Assembly: GCF_001499965.1 (NCBI RefSeq)
Contig: NZ_LQIT01000089.1
Span: 62,001 to 126,000, forward strand
Direction of reading: 5' to 3'
DNA length: 64,000 bases
Origin: Mycobacterium sp. GA-2829
Lineage (GTDB): Bacteria > Actinomycetota > Actinomycetes > Mycobacteriales > Mycobacteriaceae
The notes below the pieces were generated by a model. That model was not told the DNA's origin and searched no databases. It saw only the letters and a program-made list of their open reading frames with translations. Every line of letters starts with the position of its first letter. Positions within the stretch are counted from its first letter, which is position 1. Below are positions 42,729-52,147 of this stretch, one piece after another. Made by a program: the position numbers and the translations under genes.

Positions 42729-43442
42729 ATGACGGTCGATCTTCGCGGTGTGACAACGGTGCTGCTGCCCGGAACGGGCTCCGACGACGACTTCGCCTAC
42801 CGCGCGTTCGCGCCGGCCCTGCACGGGGCGGCGGCCGTGGTCGTCACTCCCCGTCCGCAGCCGCACCGGCTGGTCGCGGGCTACCGGGAGGCGCTCGACG
42901 AGGCTGCCGCCGCGGGTCCGGTCGCGGTCGGTGGGGTGTCGATCGGTGCGGCCGTCGCCGTGGACTGGGCGTTGGCGAATCCCGGCGCCGTCGTCGCGGT
43001 GCTGGCGGCGCTGCCCGCGTGGACGGGGTCCCCGGCGACCGCGCCCGCGGCCATGACCGCGCGCTACTCGGCGCAAGTGCTGCGGCGCGACGGGCTGGTG
43101 GCTGCGACCACGCAGATGCGGGCCTCGAGCCCGCGCTGGCTCGGCGACGAGTTGAGCCGCTCATGGGTCGCGCAATGGCCTGATTTGCCCGACGCGATGG
43201 AGGAGGCCGCCGGCTACGTCGCGCCCACGTGCGACGAACTGGAGGCGCTTGCGGCGCCGATGGGCGTCGCCTCGGCCGTCAACGATCCGGTGCACCCGCT
43301 GGATGTGGGCATGGAATGGGTGTCGGCGGCACCGTGCGCCGCGCTGCGGACCGTCACCCTCGACCAGATGGGCGCCGACCCCGCCGTGCTGGGCGCGGCG
43401 TGTCTGGCCGCGCTGGCCGAGGCATCCGGGCGCGAACCCTAG
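42729..43442 (+). CDS. Alpha/beta hydrolase (Rv2695)
   Basis: 237 residues. The nucleophile elbow is GGVSIGAAV (G-x-S-x-G), so unlike the lipoprotein hydrolase at 15861 this one keeps its serine; an Asp (VNDPVHP) and a later His (MEW region) complete a plausible triad, less certain. Substrate unknown, no signal peptide. ATG 42729 is preferred; GTG 42726 or 42714 are possible. Its TAG stop lies in CTAG shared with the convergent DUF3710 gene. Confidence 0.82.
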   Translation: MTVDLRGVTTVLLPGTGSDDDFAYRAFAPALHGAAAVVVTPRPQPHRLVAGYREALDEAAAAGPVAVGGVSIGAAVAVDWALANPGAVVAVLAALPAWTGSPATAPAAMTARYSAQVLRRDGLVAATTQMRASSPRWLGDELSRSWVAQWPDLPDAMEEAAGYVAPTCDELEALAAPMGVASAVNDPVHPLDVGMEWVSAAPCAALRTVTLDQMGADPAVLGAACLAALAEASGREP

Positions 43443-44197
43443 CCGCCGGTGATGGTGCGCAGCTGCTGCATCGCCGAACCCTGGGCGCTGCGCCGTGCGG
43501 CGGGTTCGGGCGGCTGCGGCGGCGCCTGCTGTTCGGGCTGCTGCGGCTGGCCCTGCTGCGCGGCCGCGGCGGCCCGCAGCTGGGCGGCCATCGGCTCCGG
43601 CAGCTGCACGGCCAGCGGGGTGCGGACCGGCATCGGGGTGTCACCGCGACGAACGACGGTGTCGCGCAGCGCTTCCCGGGCTTCCTCGGTGAGGGCGTCC
43701 ATGTTCTCGGCGACGCCGTTGACCACACAGCGGATCATCCAGCGGTAGCCGTCGACCCCGATGAACCGGACCATCCCCTGCGCGGTGCCGACGACCTCGC
43801 GGCCCCATGGACCGTCCTGGACCGACACCGACGCGCCGTCGCGGCGCAGGGAGTCGGCGAGTTCACCGGCCACCTCACGCCACAGTCCCGCCGACTTCGG
43901 CGCCGCGTAGGCGGCGATGGTGAACCGGCCGTTGGGAGTGACCACCCACACGGCGCTGGGCACACCGGTCTCGTTCAGCTCGACCTGCACCTGACCGGCC
44001 GCGGGCATGGGTACCAGCACCGAACCCAGATCGAGCCGGCCCTGCGCGGCGACCTCGGGAGTGTCGAAGTCCTCGATGTCGAACGGTCCGTCGAGGTCCT
44101 CGTCGCCGACCGAATCGGCGACCGGTCCAGGTTCCGGTGCGGGCACCTGCCGCACCTCGTCGGTGTCACCGCTGCTCTTGCGTTTTCCGAATGCCAT
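43439..44197 (-). CDS. DUF3710 family protein (Rv2696c)
   Basis: 252 residues. An acidic N-terminus, a central globular domain containing MRFIGVDGYRWMIRCVVNG-like text (residues around 155; FIGVDGYRWMIRC is exact) and a Gln/Pro-rich C-terminal tail. Function unknown. It directly follows dut, sharing the A of TGATG, and this dut-DUF3710 pair is conserved in actinobacteria, suggesting a link to nucleotide metabolism without further evidence. GTG 44200 is an alternative start. Confidence 0.86.
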   Translation of the reverse strand: MAFGKRKSSGDTDEVRQVPAPEPGPVADSVGDEDLDGPFDIEDFDTPEVAAQGRLDLGSVLVPMPAAGQVQVELNETGVPSAVWVVTPNGRFTIAAYAAPKSAGLWREVAGELADSLRRDGASVSVQDGPWGREVVGTAQGMVRFIGVDGYRWMIRCVVNGVAENMDALTEEAREALRDTVVRRGDTPMPVRTPLAVQLPEPMAAQLRAAAAAQQGQPQQPEQQAPPQPPEPAARRSAQGSAMQQLRTITGG

Positions 44198-44661
44198 CAC
44201 AAACTCGCATGTCCGCCGGAGGATCCGTGGCCGCCTTCGCCACGGGTGGTCTGTGCCAGTCCGGCTTCGTCGAACGACGTCACCTCGACCAGCTCGGGTA
44301 GTTCCACCCGCTGCACCAGCAGCTGGGCGATGCGGTCCCCGCGGCGGATGACGATCGGCGCGTGCGGATCGAGGTTGATCAGCGACACCTTGATCTCCCC
44401 CCGATAGCCGGCGTCGATCGTCCCTGGGCTGTTCACGATCGAAAGCCCAACGCGCGCAGCCAAACCCGACCGCGGATGGACCAGGCCCACCATGCCGTGC
44501 GGAATCGCCACCGCGATCCCCGTCGGCACCAACTCCCGCTCACCCGGGGCCAGTTCGACATCGCGGGCGCTGTACAGGTCGACGCCTGCGTCACCGTCGT
44601 GGGCCCGGACGGGCATCGGTAGCTCGCGGTCCAGACGCAGGACCGCCAGAGAGGTGGACAC
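44197..44661 (-). CDS. dut: dUTP diphosphatase
   Basis: 154 residues, exactly the length of Rv2697c. Hydrolyses dUTP to dUMP and PPi, keeping uracil out of DNA. Motifs 1-5 of trimeric dUTPases are present: AHDGDAGVDLYS, PRSGLAAR, GTIDAGYRGEIK, RGDRIAQLL and the C-terminal RGEGGHGSSGGHASL with the flexible arm. GTG 44661 gives VSTSLAVLRLD as in orthologs. Divergent from the DUF3093 gene, 25 bases apart. Confidence 0.97.
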   Translation of the reverse strand: MSTSLAVLRLDRELPMPVRAHDGDAGVDLYSARDVELAPGERELVPTGIAVAIPHGMVGLVHPRSGLAARVGLSIVNSPGTIDAGYRGEIKVSLINLDPHAPIVIRRGDRIAQLLVQRVELPELVEVTSFDEAGLAQTTRGEGGHGSSGGHASL

Positions 44662-44686
44662 GACGTCAGAGATTACTCTGAGGCTT

Positions 44687-45166
44687 GTGTCCGACACGCG
44701 CGCAACCACCCAAACGGTGCGCTACCGCGAACGGCTTTCGGTGCCGTGGTGGTGGTGGCTCCCCGGACTCGGGCTGGCGGCACTGATCGCCTACGAGGTC
44801 AATCTCGGTATCGAAGGGCTGCCGGACTGGGCGCCGTACGCGGTGCTGTTGCCCGTGGCGGCGGTGGTGCTGGCGTGGTTCGGCAGGGCCGAGGTCCGCG
44901 TGACCGGCGACCCGCAGGGTGAGACGGAACTGTGGGTGGGCGATGCCCACCTCCCGGTGAGTGTCATCGCACGCTCGGCGGAGGTGCCCAAGACGGCGAA
45001 ATCCGCCGCCCTGGGCCGCCAATTGGACCCGGCCGCATATGTGGTGCACCGGGCCTGGGTGGGCCCCATGGTCCTGCTGGTCCTCGACGATCCCGAGGAC
45101 CCGACGCCCTACTGGCTGGTGAGCACCCGCCACCCCGACCGGGTGCTCGCCGCGCTCGGCCGCTGA
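44687..45166 (+). CDS. DUF3093 membrane protein (Rv2698)
   Basis: 159 residues with two close transmembrane helices after a tryptophan-rich start (VRYRERLSVPWWWWLPGLGL) and a soluble C-terminal domain containing YVVHRAWVGPMVLLVLDDPEDPTPYW. Conserved in actinobacteria; function unknown. GTG 44687 is the only sensible start given the divergent dut gene. The stop codon lies inside the first copy of a 25-bp repeat. Confidence 0.86.
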   Translation: MSDTRATTQTVRYRERLSVPWWWWLPGLGLAALIAYEVNLGIEGLPDWAPYAVLLPVAAVVLAWFGRAEVRVTGDPQGETELWVGDAHLPVSVIARSAEVPKTAKSAALGRQLDPAAYVVHRAWVGPMVLLVLDDPEDPTPYWLVSTRHPDRVLAALGR

Positions 45167-45230
45167 GCGGCCTGTCGGCAATAGCCGCTGAGCGGCCTAT
45201 CGGCGGTAGCCGCTGAGCGGCCCGTCAGGC
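45159..45230. repeat. 25-bp tandem repeat, three copies, each with a 13-bp palindrome
   Basis: GCCGCTGAGCGGC starts at 45159, 45184 and 45209, exactly 25 bases apart, and the bases between copies are also similar. The core is a perfect palindrome around a central G. The first copy contains the stop of DUF3093 and the last abuts the stop of the convergent DUF4193 gene, so the array fills the whole junction. Possible double-sided hairpin terminator. Confidence 0.9.
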
Positions 45231-45527
45231 CGCGCAGTCCGAGCAGATCATCATGCCGTTCTTCTCGCTGGCGAGACGGCTGCGGTGGTGCACGAGGAAA
45301 CAGCTGGAGCAGGTGAACTCATCGGCCTGCTTCGGGATCACCCGAACGGAGAGTTCCTCGCCCGACAGGTCGGCCCCGGGCAACTCGAAGTTCTCGGCCG
45401 TCTCGGATTCGTCGACGTCGACCACAGCCGACTGCGCCTCGTTCCGCCGTGCCTTGAGTTCCTCGAGCGAGTCCTCGGAGACGTCGTCGGTCTCTGTACG
45501 CCGTGGGGCGTCGTAGTCGGTAGCCAT
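45225..45527 (-). CDS. DUF4193 zinc-ribbon protein (Rv2699c)
   Basis: 100 residues with an acidic central part and a C-terminal zinc ribbon of two CxxC pairs (CSSC and CSDC). ATG 45527 follows an AGGGGAC site. Conserved across actinobacteria and usually near dut; function unknown. Divergent from cei across 176 bases that carry a perfect CRP-type palindrome. Confidence 0.88.
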   Translation of the reverse strand: MATDYDAPRRTETDDVSEDSLEELKARRNEAQSAVVDVDESETAENFELPGADLSGEELSVRVIPKQADEFTCSSCFLVHHRSRLASEKNGMMICSDCAA

Positions 45528-45623
45528 CGTCTTGTCCCCTCCGGTGAGTGGTGCAGTCGTGCTTTGTACCAGCGTCGAACGCATTCCCCAAACGATTCGT
45601 GCCCGGAACCCCTCCTGCGATGC

Positions 45624-45639
45624 TGTGATTTACATCACA
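45624..45639. promoter_or_regulatory. CRP-type binding site TGTGA-N6-TCACA
   Basis: Perfect match to the consensus bound by mycobacterial CRP (cAMP receptor protein): arms TGTGA and TCACA with a six-base spacer, in the intergenic region between DUF4193 (85 to 100 bases away) and cei (65 bases away). It could act on either gene. Confidence 0.75.
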
Positions 45640-45703
45640 TTCTCGCGCTGTCGGCGGGCCGACCGCAAGTGACCAGCGGCGGCGTTGCCTCTAGAGTGCA
45701 CGG

Positions 45704-46360
45704 GTGGTCTCGAGCATCACCGAAGGCACCGCGTTCGACAGACACGGTCGCCCCTTCCGCCGGCGCAACTACCTCCCCGGCCTCCTTGCGATCGCGGCCC
45801 TCGCGGTCGTCGCGATGGTGGTCTGGGTCATCGCGCTCAACCAGCCGGTCGACGTGGTCGAGGCCGCCGTGTGCAATCCGCCGCCCCCCGCGCCTGCCAC
45901 CGAGCCGCCCCCGCCGGTACTGGGCAAACAGGTCTCGCGCGCCGACATGATGGACGTCGCGCCCGCCAAACTCGCCGACACCAGGATCCGGGTACTCAAC
46001 GCCAGCGGCCGGGGCGGTCAGGCCGGGGAGATGGCGAGCGAGCTGCGCGACCTCGGTTTCGCCGCACCCGAGGCCGCCAACGACGCGATCTACGCCACCG
46101 CGCGGTTGCAGTGCCAGGGCCAGATTCGGTTCGGGCCGTCGGGGCGCGCTGCGGCGGCCGCGGTGTGGCTGGTGGCGCCGTGCACCGAACTGTTCGAGGA
46201 CGAACGGCCCGACCCCACCGTCGATCTGGCGATCGGCACCGACTTCGAGGGCCTGACCGCCAGCGACGACATCGACGCCGTGCTGGCGAGCCTGCGGCCG
46301 GACGCCACCGCCCCTGCGGACCCCGAACTGCTCAAGCGGATCCACACCGGCACCTGCTGA
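45704..46360 (+). CDS. cei: Cell envelope integrity protein Cei
   Basis: 218 residues (Rv2700). One transmembrane segment near residues 25-47, a proline-rich linker (CNPPPPAPATEPPPPV) and an extracytoplasmic LytR_C-type domain (IRVLNASGRGGQAGEMASEL). In M. tuberculosis Cei is needed for envelope integrity and virulence. GTG 45704 is chosen as the only start that keeps the basic pre-membrane region. A CRP-type palindrome lies upstream. Confidence 0.88.
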   Translation: MVSSITEGTAFDRHGRPFRRRNYLPGLLAIAALAVVAMVVWVIALNQPVDVVEAAVCNPPPPAPATEPPPPVLGKQVSRADMMDVAPAKLADTRIRVLNASGRGGQAGEMASELRDLGFAAPEAANDAIYATARLQCQGQIRFGPSGRAAAAAVWLVAPCTELFEDERPDPTVDLAIGTDFEGLTASDDIDAVLASLRPDATAPADPELLKRIHTGTC

Positions 46361-46364
46361 CCGC

Positions 46365-47228
46365 TCAGCTGCGCACCCCGGCGCTGCGCAACAGCGCGTC
46401 GAGTTCATCGGCGATCCCCGGGGCGGCCGCGACGACGAGTCCGGCCCCGCCCACCGCGCCCGCGGTGGGCGGCAACGACATCACCGCGCCGGCCTCCGCG
46501 GCGACCAGCGCCCCGGCCCCCCAGTCCCACACGTTCACGCCGTCCTCGTAGTACGCGTCGAGCTGACCGGCGGCGACCATGCACAGATCCAGCGCGCACG
46601 AACCGATCCGGCGCACGTCGCGCACCCGGGGCAGCACCGCGACCAGCTGTTGGGCCTGGCGGCGCCGGCGCTCGGGGTCGTAGGCGAAGCCGGTGCCCAC
46701 CAGCGCCATGGCCAGCCGGTCGGGGGTGTTGCAACGCAGCGGGCGTACCGCGCCGTCCCGGCGCAACCGCGCGCCGTGGCCGAGGGCCGCCGAGTACACC
46801 GCGTCGTGGGCGACGTCGGCGACCGCACCCGCGACCGATGCGCCGTCGCGCTGCACCGCGATCGACACCGCGTAGGCCTCGACGCCGTAGACGAAGTTGA
46901 CCGTCCCGTCGATCGGGTCGAGCACCCAGGTCACCTGTCCGGCGCCGGCGTCGGCGGCGCCGCCCTCCTCCTCGCCCAGGATGTGCTCGCCCGGCCTGCG
47001 CTCGGCCAGCCGCTCCCGCAACAGCCGTTCGGTCTCGGTGTCCACGACGGTGACCGGATCGGTCGGGGTGCTCTTGGCGCTCACCGCACCCGAATTCGCG
47101 TCCCCGGACGCGGCGCCGAAGACCTCACTGCGCCGGGCCCGCACGAATGTGGCCGCCTCCGCGGCCAATTGCTCGGCCACGTCGCGCAGCACCAGCGGAT
47201 CGGCATCGGATAGTTGAGCGGCGTCCAT
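46365..47228 (-). CDS. suhB: Inositol-1-monophosphatase family protein (SuhB)
   Basis: 287 residues (Rv2701c). Mg2+-dependent phosphatase; metal-site motifs are GEEEG, WVLDPIDGTVNFVYG and the C-terminal WDWGAGALVAAEAGA. It dephosphorylates inositol 1-phosphate, linking it to the PI/PIM lipid pathway at the start of the window. ATG 47228 gives MDAAQLSDADP. Divergent from ppgK with 126 bases between. Confidence 0.94.
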   Translation of the reverse strand: MDAAQLSDADPLVLRDVAEQLAAEAATFVRARRSEVFGAASGDANSGAVSAKSTPTDPVTVVDTETERLLRERLAERRPGEHILGEEEGGAADAGAGQVTWVLDPIDGTVNFVYGVEAYAVSIAVQRDGASVAGAVADVAHDAVYSAALGHGARLRRDGAVRPLRCNTPDRLAMALVGTGFAYDPERRRRQAQQLVAVLPRVRDVRRIGSCALDLCMVAAGQLDAYYEDGVNVWDWGAGALVAAEAGAVMSLPPTAGAVGGAGLVVAAAPGIADELDALLRSAGVRS

Positions 47229-47354
47229 GACGACAATCGCATCATGCCGGGGTGGAAATGTCTCCGCCGGTTGCCCGGACCCCCGCCCGCCCCGACCGGA
47301 CAGCCATTAGTGTGTGGAGCGCGTACCGCCGGGCCGCCACTGTGAGGAGCGCTC

Positions 47355-48164
47355 ATGACCGCCACTGATTCGCCCGTGACGGGTCCGGGCGCCGCCGCAG
47401 GCGGTGAACGCCGCGGCTTCGGTATCGACGTGGGCGGCAGCGGCGTCAAGGGCGGCATCGTCGACCTCGACACCGGCCGGCTCATCGGCGACCGGTTCAA
47501 ACTGCCCACCCCGCAGCCCGCCACGCCGGACGCGGTCGCCAAGACCATCGCCGCGGTGGTCCGCGAATTCGGCTGGACCGGCAAACTCGGCGTGACCTAT
47601 CCCGGTGTCGTCACCAGCGGCGTGGTGCACACCGCCGCCAACGTCGACAAATCGTGGTTGGGCGTCAACGCACAGGAGATCTACAGCGCCGCACTCGACG
47701 GGCAGCCGGTCACCGTGCTCAACGACGCCGACGCGGCCGGGCTGGCCGAGGAGCGGTTCGGCGCGGGCCGGGACAACACCGGCGTCATCGTCCTGCTGAC
47801 CTTCGGCACCGGCATCGGCTCGGCGGTCATCCACAACGGCATCCTGCTGCCCAACACCGAATTCGGGCACCTCGAGGTGGGTGGCAAGGAAGCCGAGCAC
47901 CGCGCCGCGTCGTCGGTGAAGGAACGCAAGGACTGGAGTTACGAGCGCTGGACCCAGGAGGTCACCAAGGTGCTCGTGGCGATCGAGAACGCGATCTGGC
48001 CCGACCTGTTCATCGCCGGCGGCGGCATCAGCCGCAAGGCCGACAAGTGGATACCGTTGCTCAAGAACCGGACTCCGGTGGTGGCCGCCGCGCTGCAGAA
48101 CTCCGCCGGGATCGTCGGCGCGGCCATGGCCGCTGAGGTCGACGTCACAGCTACCAACCGGTGA
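47355..48164 (+). CDS. ppgK: Polyphosphate glucokinase
   Basis: 269 residues (Rv2702). ROK-family sugar kinase that phosphorylates glucose with polyphosphate or ATP. Phosphate-binding motif GIDVGGSGVKGG is near the N-terminus; the ROK core LTFGTGIGSAVIHNGILLPN and the KEAEHRAASSVKE segment follow. ATG 47355 is used. The sigA gene begins 229 bases downstream. Confidence 0.95.
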   Translation: MTATDSPVTGPGAAAGGERRGFGIDVGGSGVKGGIVDLDTGRLIGDRFKLPTPQPATPDAVAKTIAAVVREFGWTGKLGVTYPGVVTSGVVHTAANVDKSWLGVNAQEIYSAALDGQPVTVLNDADAAGLAEERFGAGRDNTGVIVLLTFGTGIGSAVIHNGILLPNTEFGHLEVGGKEAEHRAASSVKERKDWSYERWTQEVTKVLVAIENAIWPDLFIAGGGISRKADKWIPLLKNRTPVVAAALQNSAGIVGAAMAAEVDVTATNR

Positions 48165-48233
48165 CCAGGCGGTTCGCGGCTCGCCCGGACGCCGCTTTTC
48201 GCCGCTCGGCGCGGCGTGGTTCCACAGTGTCGT

Positions 48234-48239
48234 TACAAT
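48234..48239 (+). promoter_or_regulatory. Possible -10 element (TACAAT) of sigA
   Basis: TACAAT about 155 bases before the sigA start; no good -35 hexamer at 17 bases. If used, the sigA message would have a leader of about 145 bases, which contains GCCGACATT twice (48293-48301 and 48309-48317), 16 bases apart. Confidence 0.4.
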
Positions 48240-48393
48240 GGACGTCGGCGGCCGCCAACCGAATAAGCGGCAGATATCTGAGTTGAGATCACGCCGACAT
48301 TCGACATAGCCGACATTTCGCGTTGGTGCCTGCTCCCCCGATGTCTCGGGGCTCCGGGTGCCCACCGGAATCAGTAAGACCGAAAGGGTGTAC

Positions 48394-49845
<1,452 letters not shown>

Positions 49846-49902
49846 AACGACGCCAAGCGCCGTCCAAGAATTGTTCAAGGCGGATCCCCTACTGTCGCTG
49901 TC

Positions 49903-50988
49903 ATGGGACGACCACTTCCACCGGTGCCGGTGATACGGGCAGTCGACAAGATCCGTGCGGGTCTGCAGCGATTGCACCGCGAGACCGCACCGGGCAACAT
50001 CGCCCTCCTTGAACTCGCCACCGGCGCCTGGACCACCGCGGCGCTGTACACCGCCGCCCGGCTGGGCATCGCCGATCAGTTGGCCGCAGGGCCGAAGCAC
50101 TCCACCGAGGTGGCGGCCCTGGTGGGCGCGAACGCCGACGGAGTGCACCGGCTGATGCGGGCGCTCGCCAGCCGCGGGGTACTCACCCAGCGCGCGGACG
50201 GGCGGTTTGCCCTCACCCGGGTCGGAGATGCGCTGCGCTCGGACACCGACGGTTCGCTGCGCGACATGGTGCTGTTCATCGGTCACCCGGTCCGCTGGGC
50301 GGACTGGGGCAACCTCGAACACTCCGTGCGCACCGGTGAGACGGCGTTCAGCCATCTGCACGGCAGCCCCTTCTTCGAATACCTCGACAAGGACCCGGAA
50401 TTCGCGGCGGTCTTCAACAAGGCGATGACGGCGAGCAGCGGGCTGGCCGACGAGGTCGCGCTCGGCGCCTACGACTTCACCGGGTTCAAACTCATCGTCG
50501 ACGTCGGCGGCGGCCACGGTTCGGTGCTCACCACGATCCTGCGCGGCGCCCCCGACGCGCGCGGGGTGCTCTACGACCTGCCGTCGGTGGTCGCCGACGC
50601 CGGGCCGACGTTCGAGGCCGCCGGCGTGGCGGGCCGGGTGTCGATCACCGGTGGGTCGTTCATGGATTCGGTGCCCGCAGGCGGCGACGCCTATGTGATG
50701 AAGAACATCATCCACGACTGGACCGACGACGACGCGGTGACGATCCTGCGCAACATCCGCACGGCCATGGCGCCGGGTGGCAAACTGCTGCTGTTCGAGA
50801 TGGTGCTCCCCGAACACGCCAACCCGTTCATCGGACTGCTCCTCGACCTCGAGATGCTCGTCACCGCCGGCGGCCGTGAACGCACCCGCGCCGAGTACGC
50901 AAACCTGCTCGCGCGTACGGGTTTTCGACTCACCAGTGTGACCGCTACGGTGACCCCGCTGTCGATCGTCGAAGCCGAGCCCGTCTGA
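49903..50988 (+). CDS. SAM-dependent O-methyltransferase
   Basis: 361 residues of the small-molecule O-methyltransferase family (plant COMT / bacterial AcnO-type): an N-terminal winged-helix dimerisation domain (10-110), then a Rossmann domain with DVGGGHGSVLTTIL, the acidic loop and the catalytic histidine in NIIHDWTDDDAV. Substrate unknown; no biosynthetic cluster around it. Its stop overlaps the RidA start as TGATG, so the two may act together. Confidence 0.85.
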   Translation: MGRPLPPVPVIRAVDKIRAGLQRLHRETAPGNIALLELATGAWTTAALYTAARLGIADQLAAGPKHSTEVAALVGANADGVHRLMRALASRGVLTQRADGRFALTRVGDALRSDTDGSLRDMVLFIGHPVRWADWGNLEHSVRTGETAFSHLHGSPFFEYLDKDPEFAAVFNKAMTASSGLADEVALGAYDFTGFKLIVDVGGGHGSVLTTILRGAPDARGVLYDLPSVVADAGPTFEAAGVAGRVSITGGSFMDSVPAGGDAYVMKNIIHDWTDDDAVTILRNIRTAMAPGGKLLLFEMVLPEHANPFIGLLLDLEMLVTAGGRERTRAEYANLLARTGFRLTSVTATVTPLSIVEAEPV

Positions 50989-51359
50989 TGGCAGGTGACC
51001 GGACCGTCATCGGATCCGGTTCGGAGTTCGAAGCGCTGGTCGGGTATTCGCGTGCGGTCCGGATCGGTGACCGCGTCCTGGTGGCCGGCACCACCGGCGC
51101 GGGCGACGACATCGTCGACCAGACGCGAGATGCGTTGCGCCGCATCGAATCCGCGCTCAACCAGGCCGGCGCCGCACTGGCCGACGTGGTGCGCACCCGC
51201 ATCTACGTCACCGACATCACGCGCTGGCGCGACGTGGGCGCCGTGCACGCGGAGGTGTTCGGCGACATCCGTCCGGTGGCCACCATGGTCGAGGTGTCCG
51301 CGCTGATCTCCCCCGGCTTGTACGTCGAGATCGAGGCCGAGGCTCACGTACCCGGTTGA
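50988..51359 (+). CDS. RidA-family enamine/imine deaminase (Rv2704)
   Basis: 123 residues. RidA proteins hydrolyse reactive enamine or imine intermediates made by PLP enzymes. The family pattern is readable: VAGTTGAG, DVVRTRIYVTDITRW and VSALISPGLYVEIEAEA; the Arg before YVTD is the usual substrate-binding residue. ATG 50988 overlaps the methyltransferase stop. The 3' end overlaps the convergent DUF952 gene by 16 bases. Confidence 0.88.
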   Translation: MAGDRTVIGSGSEFEALVGYSRAVRIGDRVLVAGTTGAGDDIVDQTRDALRRIESALNQAGAALADVVRTRIYVTDITRWRDVGAVHAEVFGDIRPVATMVEVSALISPGLYVEIEAEAHVPG

Positions 51360-51724
51360 GCGAACGGGGCGAAGGAGCCGTCGGGTGCAGGCGTGTACGG
51401 CGTGACATCGGTCACCGCCGCCGCGGGCAGCGGACCGTACAGATGCGGGAACACCATGGCCTCGGGATCCGTTGTCACACCAGGCTCCCAACGCACCGGG
51501 TCGGTCAACCGGTCCGGGTCGATGTGGAGCAGCACCAGATCGGTGCGGCCGGCGAAGAGCCGGTTGGCCGGCAGGTGCACCTGTTCGGGTGTCGACAGAT
51601 GGACGTAGCCGACACTCCCGAGCGAGTCCGGACGGTGTTCGCCCTGAGCGGAAATCGCCTGCCACTCCGCGGTACTGCACAAGTGCAGAAGGACAGGTGG
51701 TTTCGGGGCCGAATGTGGGTACAT
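51344..51724 (-). CDS. DUF952 family protein
   Basis: 126 residues matching the DUF952 family (LLHLCSTAEWQAI, GYVHLSTPEQVHLPANRLFAG, VFPHLYGPLPAAAV). The fold resembles a small ADP-ribosyltransferase-like domain in family descriptions, but no activity is established. ATG 51724 gives MYPHSAPKPPV. It is divergent from the small zinc-ribbon gene at 51879. Confidence 0.85.
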   Translation of the reverse strand: MYPHSAPKPPVLLHLCSTAEWQAISAQGEHRPDSLGSVGYVHLSTPEQVHLPANRLFAGRTDLVLLHIDPDRLTDPVRWEPGVTTDPEAMVFPHLYGPLPAAAVTDVTPYTPAPDGSFAPFAQPGT

Positions 51725-51878
51725 ACGTCTAGCCTGCCTCGCCGGCAACCCGGGTTGACGTGAGACACGACACACCGGTGAACCCCAAGGGAACAAGGCC
51801 GGAACCGAATACGTCTGACAGAGTGGATATACGCGAGCGGGCGAAGCGCCCAACCGCAGAAGAGGAAACGGAGGAGCC

Positions 51879-52070
51879 ATGACCGCAACTCTGACCAGCC
51901 CCGAGCTCACCCGGGCTGATCGCTGCGATCGCTGTGGTGCCGCGGCGCGTGTGCGCGCCAAGCTGCCCTCCGGCGCGGAATTGCTGTTCTGCCAGCACCA
52001 TGCCAACGAGCACGAGGCGAAGCTGGTCGAACTCGCAGCCGTTCTCGAGGTCAGCCCCGTCGAGGCGTGA
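51879..52070 (+). CDS. Small DUF7455-type zinc-ribbon protein
   Basis: 63 residues with a single CxxC (CDRC), a later cysteine followed by HH (CQHHANEH) and an acidic C-terminus; probably one metal site. A perfect GGAGGAG ribosome site lies upstream. Very similar small proteins accompany sigma-factor regions in mycobacteria, but no function is known to me. Confidence 0.82.
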   Translation: MTATLTSPELTRADRCDRCGAAARVRAKLPSGAELLFCQHHANEHEAKLVELAAVLEVSPVEA

Positions 52071-52147
52071 GTTCTCACCAAGCCGCCCCAACACGGCGTT
52101 AGCCAATCTGGGGCAACGCGCCCGACGTCAGTAATGCTGGTCTGGTA

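Noticed and set aside
45159..45230. Possible CRISPR array
   Set aside because: Period of 25 bases with spacers of only about 12 similar bases, three copies, no cas genes; a tandem repeat, not CRISPR.
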